Source of the DNA: Helicoverpa zea
Taxonomy: Eukaryota > Arthropoda > Insecta > Lepidoptera > Noctuidae
Direction: 5' to 3'
Assembly: GCF_022581195.2 (NCBI RefSeq)
Contig: NC_061456.1
Coordinates: forward strand, 8,062,501-8,126,500
DNA length: 64,000 nt
Positions within the stretch are counted from its first letter, which is position 1. Each line of letters starts with the position of its first letter. Of the stretch, positions 36,864 to 48,123 are shown one piece after another. The notes beneath the pieces are model-generated. The model saw only the letters and a list, made by a program, of their open reading frames with translations, was not told where the DNA came from and ran no database searches. The translations under genes were made by a program, and so were the position numbers.

Positions 36864-39800
36864 TTAATATGGGGTATTTAAGCAAAACAGTTTCGCAGTG
36901 TGCGGTCGCCATAGCCAACGTTAATATACTTTATTACTTATTGTTCCCATCTCATTCTGAATGCTAGCGGCGACCACCTAATTTATCCGCGGGTCCCGCG
37001 ACAGTCTATTGTATACATTTTCATTAGGCTAGCATTTTAAACAGGTAGATAATGAAATACGCAGCAGAATAGTGATGACGTACCAGCATTAGTACCTTCG
37101 TTTCCTTTTATGTAGCAATTAATAAAAGATCAGCGAACATAAGGACGTGGGTGCGCGTAATTGCGACTATTTGTTAATTAATTAGGTGATTATTCACATT
37201 GGAATGGTAATTAGTGTCTGAAGAAAACTATAAATTAGTTAAATTAATGATGACATCGTAAGGTTTGAGACTGTCAAAAAATTTCCTTAGCCTGTCACCA
37301 CGCAAGATGACTGTCTTGAACAGTCATTTAATCTTCAAATAAATACTATATAATTTGATGAGTTACAAATTGTCTGAAATTGTTTATTTGTATTTAATTA
37401 CAAGGCAATCAATTTGATGTCTTTGTTAGAAAATATTTTATTGGCTAGTCGTTCTCTCACCATAAATAATATTAGTAAATACTTAATTAAAAACAATTTA
37501 TGTTCAAATAAATAACAATTAATTACGTCTGTATAAATTAAACAGTCAAGATATTGAACATGAAAATATGCGAAGCAATTTACGTTAGGTCGATCTCTTA
37601 GCTTTCTCTAAAATATGAGTGTGTAGTAGCGCCTACCGATTTAGAACTGCAAACAGTTTCGTTTACGTTCGTGCCGCGTGACTGTCAGGCGCTCTGAGCA
37701 CGCGAAGGTCTCGATCTCCGATTAATAACACCGAGGTTGCCCTACCCGCCCTTTATTACCTCTCCACCCTTCTCGAGTGCCTGCAAAATGAGCAATGTTA
37801 AGGTCAAACAGTATAACACTAACTCCTTATAAGTCCGGTTCCCCATAATCCTTCGAAGCAAACTTTGATCAAATCCGAACTTAGATGCTGCAAGTTTTGT
37901 CGCCTGGATTCGGGCTCTTAATAAGATTTTGTACTAAGTTTGCTTATTTAGCAGTGCCGTGATAAGATTGCATTAGGCAATGGTATCGCAGTTAATTTGG
38001 TAACAGATACCAGTTTATTGGCGGGGTTCATAATAAGAGTATTATTACATGGATGCTAAATAGGTAGCCCGGTTTATAAATTAGAGCAGTAATTTGTTAT
38101 TTGCACACACATTACACATGGCTACCTAGGTACATAATCATCATAGGTATAATGTTGTGGTTAAATAAAATGCCTACGCAAAATAAACATAAATATTTGT
38201 TGAGCAACATCAAAAGAAACCTGAAATCGTACACGTCACAAACCAGACAGAAATAAAATTATGCGACTAGGGGTTGACACCAGGCGTCGACCGATCGTGA
38301 AAACCCCAAAAAAGTGACAAGACTGATATTACGTTACGTCTACCTACTAGAAGAGTGTCTGAAATATTTGAGCTTTATTCAAGTGCCATTATTGATGCCT
38401 ACTTGATTGATGAGTCACTTAATCGTAATAAGCAGAATATACTTTATGAAATTTCTTTTAAACCCCAAAAGTATTATATACACTTAGTTCAAAATCCATC
38501 AATTACTGTCGATTTACATTAGTCTAAATTTCAACAAGACTGAAGAAAAACATACCTACAATCATTCGTAACACTTTTATAAGGCAGTCACCTCCTTTTC
38601 AGTCATATACATTTTCCGCGCATCAAACCGCAGACGTGGTACACTGAGACAAAAAAATAAGTGTAACGAGAAAACAAAAACGCTCTTATATATCTCACAC
38701 GGTATTATGTCGTGTCCCACTTACGTCAGACGTTGACGACTCTTGTGTTCGGGCATTCATGACCACCTCGTCATGAATAGCTTTTTGTTCTCGACTACCC
38801 TAAATTATTTTCTATTGAATTTCAGAAGTAGACTGGACTCTTGAGATATCGTTTATCAAACTGCTGAATTTCTAAGTGACAAGTTAGGTAGGGTCTTAAT
38901 TTCATTTTGTAAACTTACATATCGAGTTTTATAACTGTGTAAGTATATCGTTTGATTAGTTGGTTAAATATTGGCAAATTCGAGGAATTGATAATGAAAT
39001 GGTCTCCAGTGACTGGAATCCATATTCTGTGTATACGAGCTTTGTGTATCAAACAAATATGTAGGTAGTCGATAGCTCTTCAGTTAATAGAGTACAATTT
39101 AGAGTAATTAGTGGAGCAGCCGTCCTGGTGTTATGGCATGCGTTTCATAATCTAATTTGTGTCGGCGGATGTATCGTGACGCGCTGTGTAAATGCACTGA
39201 CACAATAGACCATTAAAGTCTTGCGCATCGAAATATTATGTAGAATAAATAGGTAGGTACCTAAAGAAAAAATCTATATTAACTCCGTCAGATTTCAGAA
39301 AAACTGAATTACTGAAGCTATGCAGAAAACCTACATTTTTAAACCGGCCTTTGTTTTCAAGCCACTACGTTGCAAATCTGATTTTAGGATTACAAACTTT
39401 TTTCCCCTTTCCATACTTATACCTAATATGTTCTGAAATCTCAGCTGAAAGTGTTGTCGTTACTTTGTTCAGGAGATTGACGTTGACATGAAAGTAAAAT
39501 ACAAACTGATACAAACCACACGCATGTGATCACGTCATGTGCGTGCGAAGTTTCAACCCCAAAGGTTTTGCGACACGATTCATTTATAATTTTGCGTGAT
39601 TTTTACACTCATAAATATTTAATACACTAGTGTATTTTAAAATTAATTAAATTTGTTATTTGGCTGAAAATGAAATAGATAGTTCTTTATGTTTAATTCT
39701 AGGGAGTTTCTTTTCTAACAAACAAAACGCAGCATATCTATTCTCTTAACATAGGTACAGCGCATAGTTGTTAGAAAGCACATCGGGATTTTACACTGCT

Positions 39801-41099
39801 TACACAATAGCTATTGATGTTTCAGCAACACCGTACATTGTGATAGGAATTCTCCATTCCCTGACATATCACGACATATGTAAATAGCTTCAGAAGCACC
39901 TTAACAAATACTGTTCGTACCGATATCTAGAATAGTACGGATTACTGTCATTGCTGGGAGCGAAACTGAATTTGTTTACAAAGATTACTAGGGCGTCGCT
40001 TCAGATGCCATCCCGGTAGACTCGGTCTCTGAAGGCGACAAAATATTCCGTTCACATTCGCCACCCGCCCTATTACGTGCACAGATTTTTCACGAAAAAA
40101 TCTCATCCCCAATCGACCCTCCTTAAAGTGGGTCGTAAGCCTTTGATGGAATTTCTCATAAAATAAAGCCTGGAAAAGTGCGAGTCAGATTATCCAAGGT
40201 TATCTAGGAGATGAATAAATTTCGCTTTTCTCTGACTGAACAAAAAATATTTATGGCCCAAAAAGTTGAAAGGTGAAATAGTTCGGGATTCCCATAAATT
40301 AAATTCGAGATCCTAACTTTAAATACGAGTATAACCCTTGTCGTAAAGTTTAATGTATCCTATAATTGCTTGATTTTTAAGCGGTTTTAAATTTCCCTTG
40401 GGACATTACGCGTCCTCAACTTTTGCTGCTATCCGCGATGAAAATTTCGAATTTTAACGTAAAAAGACATTGAAAAGAAAATATTTATAGAAGGGGCTTT
40501 TATGGCTATGTTAACAATTTATTATGTATCTGATTTATGCCACGATGTAGCAAATTGTGTACATATTTATTACAATAAATTAAACATGGAGTAGAGCATC
40601 AAAATTGAACCAGAAAACATCGAAAAAAAATCAGTGATGCCTGAAACAATTATTGTAGTACAATATACCTAATATTTATGTGTTCCCGAATATAGTTTAT
40701 TATGTTCGAACGTACTTGTGGCCGTATATTTGCAGTTGTTTGGTAAATTATGTTCGTAAAGAGGTCGGGGTCACGTCGCGGCCAGGTATTAGGCACTTCG
40801 CCAACAGATGGCACAATAGTTCCGCCCCGATGTTGGCTGGAATTATCTATATTTCTTACGCACGCATTGTTTACTGGCGTGCTATGAGTTTTCTTTCCAC
40901 ACTTATTGTACAAGCACTGAAAAGGAACAAGATATTTTAGTGAGGACTACTGGTTCACACACATCATGTTAGTAGGTAACTGTATGTTTTTAGGTAACTG
41001 TATGTATTCGGGAGTGCCGATCTAGAACTTGTAAGGAGAGGACGTGCCAAATTTCTCCGTAAAAAAACTGTACAAACCTCAAGGAACTTTGACCCATAA
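36864..41099. other. No gene recognised; moderately GC-rich patch at 37620-37790
   Basis: Non-coding sequence. The patch at 37620-37790 (GTGCCGCGTGACTGTCAGGC nearby) is less AT-rich than its surroundings and could be regulatory, without further support. Just before LINE B, TAGGTAACTGTATGT occurs twice (40973-40987 and 40991-41005), a short tandem duplication. Confidence 0.45.
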
Positions 41100-41354
41100 A
41101 CTATTGTGATTAAACTCATTGTTGTGTGAAGTGTAAACAAATAAAAATATAAAATAATCAGTGCGCAAAAAAATATTCGGACACAGGTGCGCTGAGGAAA
41201 GCTCTTCACCCCCTCGGGTAAAAGAGACGGGACGCGAAAAGTTAATAATTCGTCCTTGTCACCGGGCGCACGTGCGGGCCACCTGCGAGCCTCCTGCCCT
41301 CATTATTATTCATTTTTTTTAATATTTTTAATATTTTGGAATTATTGACACGAC

Positions 41355-42404
41355 TTGAAGATGGTAAACGATTGCGTAATATGTGTGAAGCAAATAAGAA
41401 CCAACCAATTTCTAAAATGCGTACAATGCAACAATTGCTATCATCCTTCTTGTACAAAAACAACTGACTACCGCAAACTGACTGAAGAAACCAAAGCTAA
41501 CTGGACATGTCCAACCTGCCGCAACAAAAAGTTTAGCTCAAGTAACACCGACATGCACACACCAAATACGTCATCGCCTGCACCAAACAGCACAAATGAG
41601 CCTCTGTCGAACTGTACCTCCGACTCACCAGACCCAGGCAGCTTCTCGCAACTCACGTCAGAAATAAAGCTCTTGCGCGACGATGTCGGTGACCTTAAAA
41701 CCAATATTAAAATGCTAACAGATCTCTTGATTCAATGTAATCAGCGATTAGAACTATCTGAGAAGAGAGTAACTGAGGCCGAAACCAAAATCCAATGCTT
41801 GGAGAAACAAGTTAACGAAATACCGGTGCTAAAGGCCACAATACAACAACTCAGCGAGCAAGTACAGTCTCAAGCTAAATCCAACCTGAAGAACCAAGTC
41901 GAGATATTGGGCATCAACGAAACTACTAACGAAAATCCCGTACATACGATACTCACAGTTGCTATGAAATTAGGTGTTGATCTTCAAGACACAGACATCG
42001 ACTTCGTAACCAGAACTGGCCCCCGCTTCAACAACAAATCCGAGATAACTTCTAGCCCACGTCAAGAAAACCAGCCACGCCCTCTGGTTGTTAAATTCTT
42101 ACGACACAACAAACGTAATGAATTCCTACGTGCTGGGAAAACGAGACGCAACATTTCTAGCGAAAAACTTGACGTACCAGGTCCATCCAGAACCATATAC
42201 ATCAATGAGCGTCTCACTAAGGAGGACAGACAGTTATTTCGCGCGGCCAGATTACGCGCCAAAGAATGTGATTACAAGTTCTGCTGGATTAAGAATGGAA
42301 CTGTTTACATCCGCAAAAAGGAAGGAAACCCCGCCATCACTATTAAGACCATGGATGACCTGTTGCGGTACTGCCCCGCGACAACTGCACAAACAAGCGG
42401 CTGA
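41355..42404 (+). CDS. LINE B ORF1: PHD finger, coiled coil and FP-like RNA-binding domain protein
   Basis: A 349-residue protein starting MKMVNDCVIC. Residues 7-55 form a textbook C4HC3 PHD finger (C7, C10, C22, C25, H30, C33, C52, C55, with W50 two before the last pair). A serine/threonine/proline-rich linker follows, then a heptad-rich coiled coil at about 95-165 and a basic C-terminal region (KNQVEILGI, PRPLVVKFLRH, RTIYINERLT) resembling the baculovirus-FP-like domain found in many insect LINE ORF1 proteins. By family, ORF1 proteins oligomerise through the coiled coil and package the element RNA; the PHD finger may bind chromatin. The first ATG (41355) is chosen; a second at codon 3 is equally possible. 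Stop TGA follows at 42402-42404. Confidence 0.85.
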   Translation: MKMVNDCVICVKQIRTNQFLKCVQCNNCYHPSCTKTTDYRKLTEETKANWTCPTCRNKKFSSSNTDMHTPNTSSPAPNSTNEPLSNCTSDSPDPGSFSQLTSEIKLLRDDVGDLKTNIKMLTDLLIQCNQRLELSEKRVTEAETKIQCLEKQVNEIPVLKATIQQLSEQVQSQAKSNLKNQVEILGINETTNENPVHTILTVAMKLGVDLQDTDIDFVTRTGPRFNNKSEITSSPRQENQPRPLVVKFLRHNKRNEFLRAGKTRRNISSEKLDVPGPSRTIYINERLTKEDRQLFRAARLRAKECDYKFCWIKNGTVYIRKKEGNPAITIKTMDDLLRYCPATTAQTSG

Positions 42405-43129
42405 CGCTCAGACAAACCTGTTATCATTTCAAATTTTATGTAAGCATGTTTTGTTTTGTTATTTTATCCATTTTTACATTTTTTTAATTTCCTTGATTAT
42501 TTTAGTTCTTAAGAAACTAATGCCATTTTTCACTAACGGGCTTAACTACACATACACACACATTTGTCAACAACATTCCCCACAACACGCATATTACTTG
42601 ACAAACTTAGGAGTCAAACATACACGAGTAGTAGTAATCAACACGCACGTATTCTCTCTCACACAAACACCAAAAAACATACTACAATTACATAAATACA
42701 AATACATAAAAACATACATTTTATGTAAGCCTATATTGTTATGTTATTATTTTAACTATTTTTATTACCTTTTAATTCCTTTGATTATATTAGTTCTTAA
42801 GAAAATTATGTTATCACTCACTCAAGGGCTTACACATACACGGACACTAACACGCCAACAACTCTCCCTACCACATGCACATATCTCAACAAACTTAGGA
42901 ATCCAATACACACTGGTAATCAACACACACGGCTTCTCTCTTACACAAATACATAAATACATATTAAATACACAATACATACTCTACACGGCTACACAAC
43001 ACTATTTACCACAAACTCTTTCTTATGGAAACGTTGTCAATCTCACTCAGTTTAACCAAGACGCAACAAAAATTTTAAATAAAAATCACACACAAAAGCT
43101 TCTTTCATACATCATTATATCAAATAAAA
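42405..43129 (+). repeat. LINE B inter-ORF spacer with a diverged frame-preserving tandem duplication
   Basis: Two copies of a roughly 285-base unit lie head to tail (about 42433-42717 and 42718-42999). Anchors: TTTTATGTAAGC at 42434/42719 (period 285), AGTTCTTAAGAAA at 42504/42792 (288), ACAAACTTAGGA at 42601/42889 (288), GTAATCAACAC at 42634/42916 (282), TTCTCTC at 42652/42934 (282). Every period is a multiple of three. The frame (phase of 42433) is open from inside the end of ORF1 to 43143, 14 bases into ORF2. Each unit would encode a hydrophobic segment ending LIILVLKK followed by a threonine/histidine-rich part. Most codon differences between units change the amino acid, which argues against strong constraint. 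Confidence 0.8.
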
Positions 43130-46078
43130 ATGGCTTCACTTGACATCGCCAATGATATAGACGAATCCTTTTCAATAGAATGTCACACAGTAGATTCCCC
43201 AGAAAGTTGCAATATTATCCTAAATGTTTCCAAAGATAAATTCACAGTTCTTACATACAATATAAGAAGCTATCAAAAAAACTTCGACGACTTTAAAGTT
43301 GCTTTATATAGGTTGAACTCAAACATTGACGTAATTGTGCTAACAGAGTGCTGGCTGTCTGAAGGCACAATCTTAGAAGAAATGCCAGGGTACTACATAT
43401 ACAGAACCTCTTCCCAAGTTAACAAAAACGGAGGTATTGTTACCTACATCAGAACAGCTTGGAATAACGTTACTAGTACGGAAGCCAATCTAGCTGACGC
43501 TGACAGTTTGCTCTTAAACATCACATATGACATTACACTTCTAGCAATATACCGTTCCCCTTCTTTTACTAACGCAGACACCTTCTTCAGTTCCCTTGAC
43601 ACTATACTCTCAGATCTAAAACATAAGCAAACAATCATAGTAGCTGGTGACATTAATATTAACATTATAGACTTAGAAAATAACCAGGCTTCTAGCTATT
43701 CATGTCTCATGGCTTCACACGACCTGACTCCTGCGATCACTGCTCCTACGAGATGCGGTTCATGTATTGACCACATATTTGTTAAAACCAACGCAACTGC
43801 AGTCGGTCTCGTCTGCAACCTCTCCATCACGGACCATGACTTAGCGCTGTGCAGTGTACATCTTAAGCCGAACACGATACAAACCAAACGCTGGAAAACT
43901 AAAACTGATTGGAATGCTGTGGATGCCGAGATCACCCAATCCGACTGGGAACCCATTTACACTTCCTCCTGCGTCAATAACTCGATAAAATTATTTAACA
44001 ATATTGTCACCGGCGCAATCAACAAGCACACAAAACAAATAAAGATCTCCAGGAAACTTGCTAGCATCCAACCATGGGTCACACCCGGCTTAATAAGATG
44101 CATGAGACAACGTGACAAACTACATCTAGAATGCAAAGCTAACCCTAGTGATGACATCAAACGCCTAATCTATACACGTTATAGAAACTACCTGCACATG
44201 TTGCTACGCAATCTTAAAAACACACACAACAAAAAGGAAATACACGTAAATAAAGACAACCCTAAAAGACTCTGGGCGGCTATAAAAAACATCTGCGGAA
44301 ACAAGAGCACCCAAAACAGCGCTACACAACTAATTACATCTAGCACCTCCCCCACACAAGCACTTGATATCTGCAATCAGCACTTTGTCAACGTAGGAGA
44401 ACAGCACGCAGCCAAAATCCTCAACAAACTCGGGATACCACACAACACACTAATAGACTCTTACCGGTCACAACAAAACAACTCACAATCATTCTTTATG
44501 AGTCCTACTGACGATGAAGAAATCACCAACATTATACGGAATCTAAAAATAGACAGTGCACCTGGTCCCGATCAACTCACAGTTTACTTACTCTCTAAAT
44601 GCATCAATAGCTTTATCAAACCCTTAACCCACATATTCAATTTAAGTCTAGAAACCGGTGTCTTTCCAGATTCCTGGAAGACGGCATCCGTGACCCCCAT
44701 TTATAAAACTGGATCTAAAGACGACCCTAAAAATTACAGACCCATAGCTCTCCTAAGCATAGTCTCAAAAATATTAGAGAAAATAGTTAACAAAAGACTC
44801 ACAGAATATCTCGATAAAAATCACATCATCTCAGACCGGCAATTCGGCTTCCGTCAAGGCAGATCCACCGAAGACGCAGTGTCACTTCTGACAGATCGAG
44901 TTTCCTTCTATATCGAAAACGGACAATACTGCATTGGTGTATTCCTCGATCTGGCAAAAGCTTTCGACACGGTGTCAACGGGACTGCTACTAAAAAAACT
45001 CGAGCTCATTGGCATTAGGGGCAACACACTGGAATGGTTCCGCAGCTACCTCACACACCGTAAGCAATACGTCAAAATAGGTGGACATAAAAGTAAACTC
45101 CTTCCAATTAATTATGGAGTACCTCAAGGCAGCACGCTGGGCCCCACCTTGTTCACACTTTACATAAACGACATAGTAAGCCTGCCCCTTAACGGTGCCG
45201 AAATTGTCACATACGCCGACGATACAGCCATTGTCTTTCATGGAAGGTCCTGGGACTGTGTACGGGAACTGGCTGAACGCGGACTTTCTGAGATAGCACA
45301 ATCCCTAGACCATAATCTACTGACACTAAATGTTACCAAAAGCAAGTTCATTACGTTCTGCAAGACAAATTCTACCTGTCCTCCACGCTCATTCACTCTA
45401 AAAATACACTCGTGCACACAACCGCAAAATAATCACTCCCAACAACACTGCGCCTGCGAAACAATCGCACGTACTGACACCATTAAGTACCTCGGAGTCA
45501 TCATAGACCAACACCTAAACTATAAGGCACACATCTACTCACTGTCTGCTAGAGTCCGAAAACTAATTCAGGTCATGAAAAAACTTAGGGACTGCTCACC
45601 ACTAGACGTACTGAAGACGGTATACTTCGCTCTCTGCCAATCCGTCATTCAGTACTGCATACGCATATGGGGGAGTGCTGGAAAAAGCACCTTCATAACT
45701 TTGGAAAGAGCACAAAGAGCTCTAATTAAGGTAGCCTTAAAACTACCGTTTAAATTTCCTACAGACACATTGTATGGAAAGTTCCGTGTACTAAGGGTTC
45801 GACAGCTATTTATACTCATGGCAACTCTTGCTACTCACGCCGCCATCAAAAAACGCGCCGACTACCAGGACTTACTTAGAAAACGGATCTTTAGAATACC
45901 TTTACCAAATGCCAACTCTGAATTAGCCAGACGTTGCACCCAATACTCAAATCCTAGCACTTACAACAAGGTCAACAGAATTTGTGACCTTAGAGACTGT
46001 ACTCACAATATGTGTAAAAAGAAGATAACTGCAGCCCTACTAAAACTGACTTACATCGAAACCGAAGCTCTGCTGTAG
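43130..46078 (+). CDS. LINE B ORF2: APE-type endonuclease plus reverse transcriptase
   Basis: A 982-residue protein starting MASLDIANDI. The AP-like endonuclease shows its catalytic series: N44 (TYNIRS), E73 (LTECWL), Y141 (IYRSPS), D174/N176 (AGDININ), and D235/H236 (SITDHD). The reverse transcriptase follows with SAPGPDQ, FGFRQGRST, motif A FLDLAKAFDTV (about 605-615), motif B GVPQGSTLGP (663-672) and catalytic YADD (695-698). A C-terminal region typical of CR1/Jockey-group LINEs follows (IKYLGVIIDQHLNYKAHI). By family it nicks target DNA and primes reverse transcription there, in the nucleus. All catalytic residues I can check are present and the frame is unbroken, so the copy may encode an active enzyme. 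The ATG sits inside the upstream spacer frame (14-base overlap). Confidence 0.92.
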   Translation: MASLDIANDIDESFSIECHTVDSPESCNIILNVSKDKFTVLTYNIRSYQKNFDDFKVALYRLNSNIDVIVLTECWLSEGTILEEMPGYYIYRTSSQVNKNGGIVTYIRTAWNNVTSTEANLADADSLLLNITYDITLLAIYRSPSFTNADTFFSSLDTILSDLKHKQTIIVAGDININIIDLENNQASSYSCLMASHDLTPAITAPTRCGSCIDHIFVKTNATAVGLVCNLSITDHDLALCSVHLKPNTIQTKRWKTKTDWNAVDAEITQSDWEPIYTSSCVNNSIKLFNNIVTGAINKHTKQIKISRKLASIQPWVTPGLIRCMRQRDKLHLECKANPSDDIKRLIYTRYRNYLHMLLRNLKNTHNKKEIHVNKDNPKRLWAAIKNICGNKSTQNSATQLITSSTSPTQALDICNQHFVNVGEQHAAKILNKLGIPHNTLIDSYRSQQNNSQSFFMSPTDDEEITNIIRNLKIDSAPGPDQLTVYLLSKCINSFIKPLTHIFNLSLETGVFPDSWKTASVTPIYKTGSKDDPKNYRPIALLSIVSKILEKIVNKRLTEYLDKNHIISDRQFGFRQGRSTEDAVSLLTDRVSFYIENGQYCIGVFLDLAKAFDTVSTGLLLKKLELIGIRGNTLEWFRSYLTHRKQYVKIGGHKSKLLPINYGVPQGSTLGPTLFTLYINDIVSLPLNGAEIVTYADDTAIVFHGRSWDCVRELAERGLSEIAQSLDHNLLTLNVTKSKFITFCKTNSTCPPRSFTLKIHSCTQPQNNHSQQHCACETIARTDTIKYLGVIIDQHLNYKAHIYSLSARVRKLIQVMKKLRDCSPLDVLKTVYFALCQSVIQYCIRIWGSAGKSTFITLERAQRALIKVALKLPFKFPTDTLYGKFRVLRVRQLFILMATLATHAAIKKRADYQDLLRKRIFRIPLPNANSELARRCTQYSNPSTYNKVNRICDLRDCTHNMCKKKITAALLKLTYIETEALL

Positions 46079-46391
46079 TACCTACAAAGCCACCAACACC
46101 ATGAACATACCTACAAAGTCACCCACACCATCAACACTATCACTCTCACACCGACACTACACACCACACACTCTCTCACCTCACACATACACTCATTCAC
46201 ACATGCCCTCACATACACACCAAACTAGCATAAAAGCCCGATTAATTCACCTAGTTTTAATATCATTTTCTTTATATTATGTACCTCAATTTAAGTTCCA
46301 ACATCCTTAGCTCATAATTTCCTTTACTATTTCATCTCCAAAGATTTGGTACCTATGTAACTTTATAATATAAGCAATATTAAAGCACTCA

Positions 46392-46428
46392 GAGCCACAA
46401 GATACAAGCTGTGCTTAGTTTGTGGCTC
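46392..46428 (+). other. LINE B 3' UTR stem-loop
   Basis: GAGCCACAA pairs with TTGTGGCTC, with AAGC/GCTT extending the inner stem around a TGT loop. A conserved 3' hairpin followed by a short tail is typical of CR1-group LINEs, where it is recognised by the ORF2 protein. It lies about 70 bases before the T/A-rich tail. Confidence 0.6.
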
Positions 46429-46500
46429 AACGGTATCTACCACAATGTAAAGTTGCGTTTTTGATAATAAACATCATTTTATTTTTTTATTTTTTTTTTT

Positions 46501-47989
46501 TTATTTGTACCTGTCATAACAACACATAAAGAAAAATACATGACAAGGAAAGGTTGGTCTATATATGAGTGTAATTTTCTCTCAAATAAACTACATCACT
46601 TCCTGACTTCAGCCCATGTCACATGACTAAGGGATTATTCATATTTATCATCGAGGTGGGTTGCAGCCTTCACCTATGTTTATAAATAACATGAACAAAA
46701 TACTGCGATCTCCTATTCGCTTGCCAACTTCCCAAGTGAATGCAGCTCAGTATACGTAGCAGGTATCATAAACAAAACATAATATTTGTTTGAGTGATAG
46801 AAATGCAGGGTCAAGCAAAACCCTGATTCACTGTTATTTTAATTTCTTGATTGCATTCGTCGAAATAAAATTCAATATTAATATTTTTTTATTAATACAG
46901 AATTTTTAATTTGAAATCAAACACTCGCTCAGGCTTTTGTTGGAATTACATATTTCGAAAAAAATAAAAAGTTGATGTTATTAAACTGCATGATATATGG
47001 CATGTTCCATCATTCACTTGAACTTCAATACACATTTTGTTATCACGTGAAACTTGTCAATAAAGATAATCTGAGACATTAGTTCCCAATACTTAATGAT
47101 TTCATTAGCTAGAGAGCTTTTTGCGAGTTCGCGAAGCAAGAAAGTTTGCCTATATAACAAACCTAACAGTGCCTATATACTACGTCCGCTAATATAATGG
47201 AATACAAGGATAAATATTTCATTTTTCTTATTTAAAATCTAATAAAGTTTTAACAGTTTCTGTACTAGACAAATGATGCGTTAAAACGTATAAGCTCTGT
47301 ACGGTTAATGACGAAACGTATTTACTCTTATTACGTTAAAGCTGACAGCAAAAAAATATTTTCCATAACCCAGTTTTATTTTCAACGCTCCACATTTTAA
47401 TGACGTTTTATTTTTATCTCATACAATGTGATTTACATTAAGTAGCGATTAGAGAAAACCGTCAAGGGTGAGAGGCATTAAACAAATCTCTTTATCACTT
47501 GTGGACCTAAGCGGATGTAATGATGAGGCTTCTCCGGCAGTGTGCCCTTCGCACCTTCAATGAAACACCGACACAAAGATAATTCCATTTGTTCCTTTTA
47601 TGAAAACAATAAACAGAATCATTAGCTAAAAGAACAAAAATTACGTAACGATGTTTATTTTACTGTAGATTAGGTAGCAGCATTCATTTGTCTTGACTTA
47701 TGAGTAGCTAATGGAGGAAGGTGATATGACAAATTATGTTATCTTCTCATCTAATGTCCGCCTTAGTACGAATATAACAACGTATGAATTAATGATGTTT
47801 TAGCGAGACATATTTTACCAGTCGGCACTACTAAGTGGGTGTTTTTTTTAGAGATTACACGACTTTGTACTCGGACTCGATAATAAGCATTAGCAACACA
47901 TTCCAAATATGAAATCGTAATTTTTGTTAACTTGATACAAGTTGACAGAAATTACAAAACCCATTTTCCATTTCAGGTGACGTACATCA
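46501..47989. other. No gene recognised
   Basis: AT-rich non-coding sequence between LINE B and the presumed 5' UTR of the 48-kb exon; it would include upstream regulatory DNA of that promoter. No specific site can be named. Confidence 0.45.
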
Positions 47990-48123
47990 ATCAAACCGAA
48001 TTTATTACTACGAAGCGTATTGTTGAATTTTGATACAGCATTTTTGAGATCTACAAACGTTTTTGAGAGCGCGAAAATGTTCGACTTTGTTCGTTCGGAG
48101 GGCGTGTAATATAGTGTTTTGTG
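47990..48123 (+). promoter_or_regulatory. Presumed 5' UTR / promoter-proximal region of the 48-kb exon
   Basis: Sequence immediately upstream of the PDE4-like exon becomes GC- and CpG-richer from about 48060 and carries the short uORF. I see no convincing TATA box and no TCAGT initiator at a sensible distance, so the transcription start cannot be placed. The CpG-rich stretch continues through the exon to about 48250. Confidence 0.35.
48077..48109 (+). other. Upstream ORF of 10 codons in the presumed 5' UTR
   Basis: An ATG at 48077 in the context GCGAAAATGT opens MFDFVRSEGV and stops at TAA (48107-48109), 14 bases before the exon ATG at 48124. If transcription starts upstream of 48077, scanning ribosomes would meet this short frame first, and it could dampen translation of the PDE4-like isoform. 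The sequence shows the frame; translation is inferred. Confidence 0.35.

Larger units (their letters stand above)
41100..46500 (+). mobile_element. Near-complete CR1/Jockey-group LINE with two intact ORFs (LINE B)
   Basis: The element comprises a GC-rich leader from about 41160 (CGGGCGCACGTGCGGGCC), ORF1 (41355-42404), a 725-base spacer, ORF2 (43130-46078), an A/C-rich 3' UTR, a 3' stem-loop at 46392-46428 and a T/A-rich tail near 46480-46500. The exact 5' end is uncertain (41000-41160), and no target duplication is seen, as is common for CR1-like elements. Intact frames suggest a young, possibly active copy. Its + strand orientation is the same as the candidate host gene. Confidence 0.85.

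Noticed and set aside
36841..36880. Target-site duplication for LINE A
   Set aside because: The two flanks share only TTAA, too short to distinguish from chance.
42088..42404. Alternative frame inside the 3' part of LINE B ORF1
   Set aside because: Only its continuation into the spacer is of interest; within ORF1 the PHD/FP protein frame is clearly the coding one.
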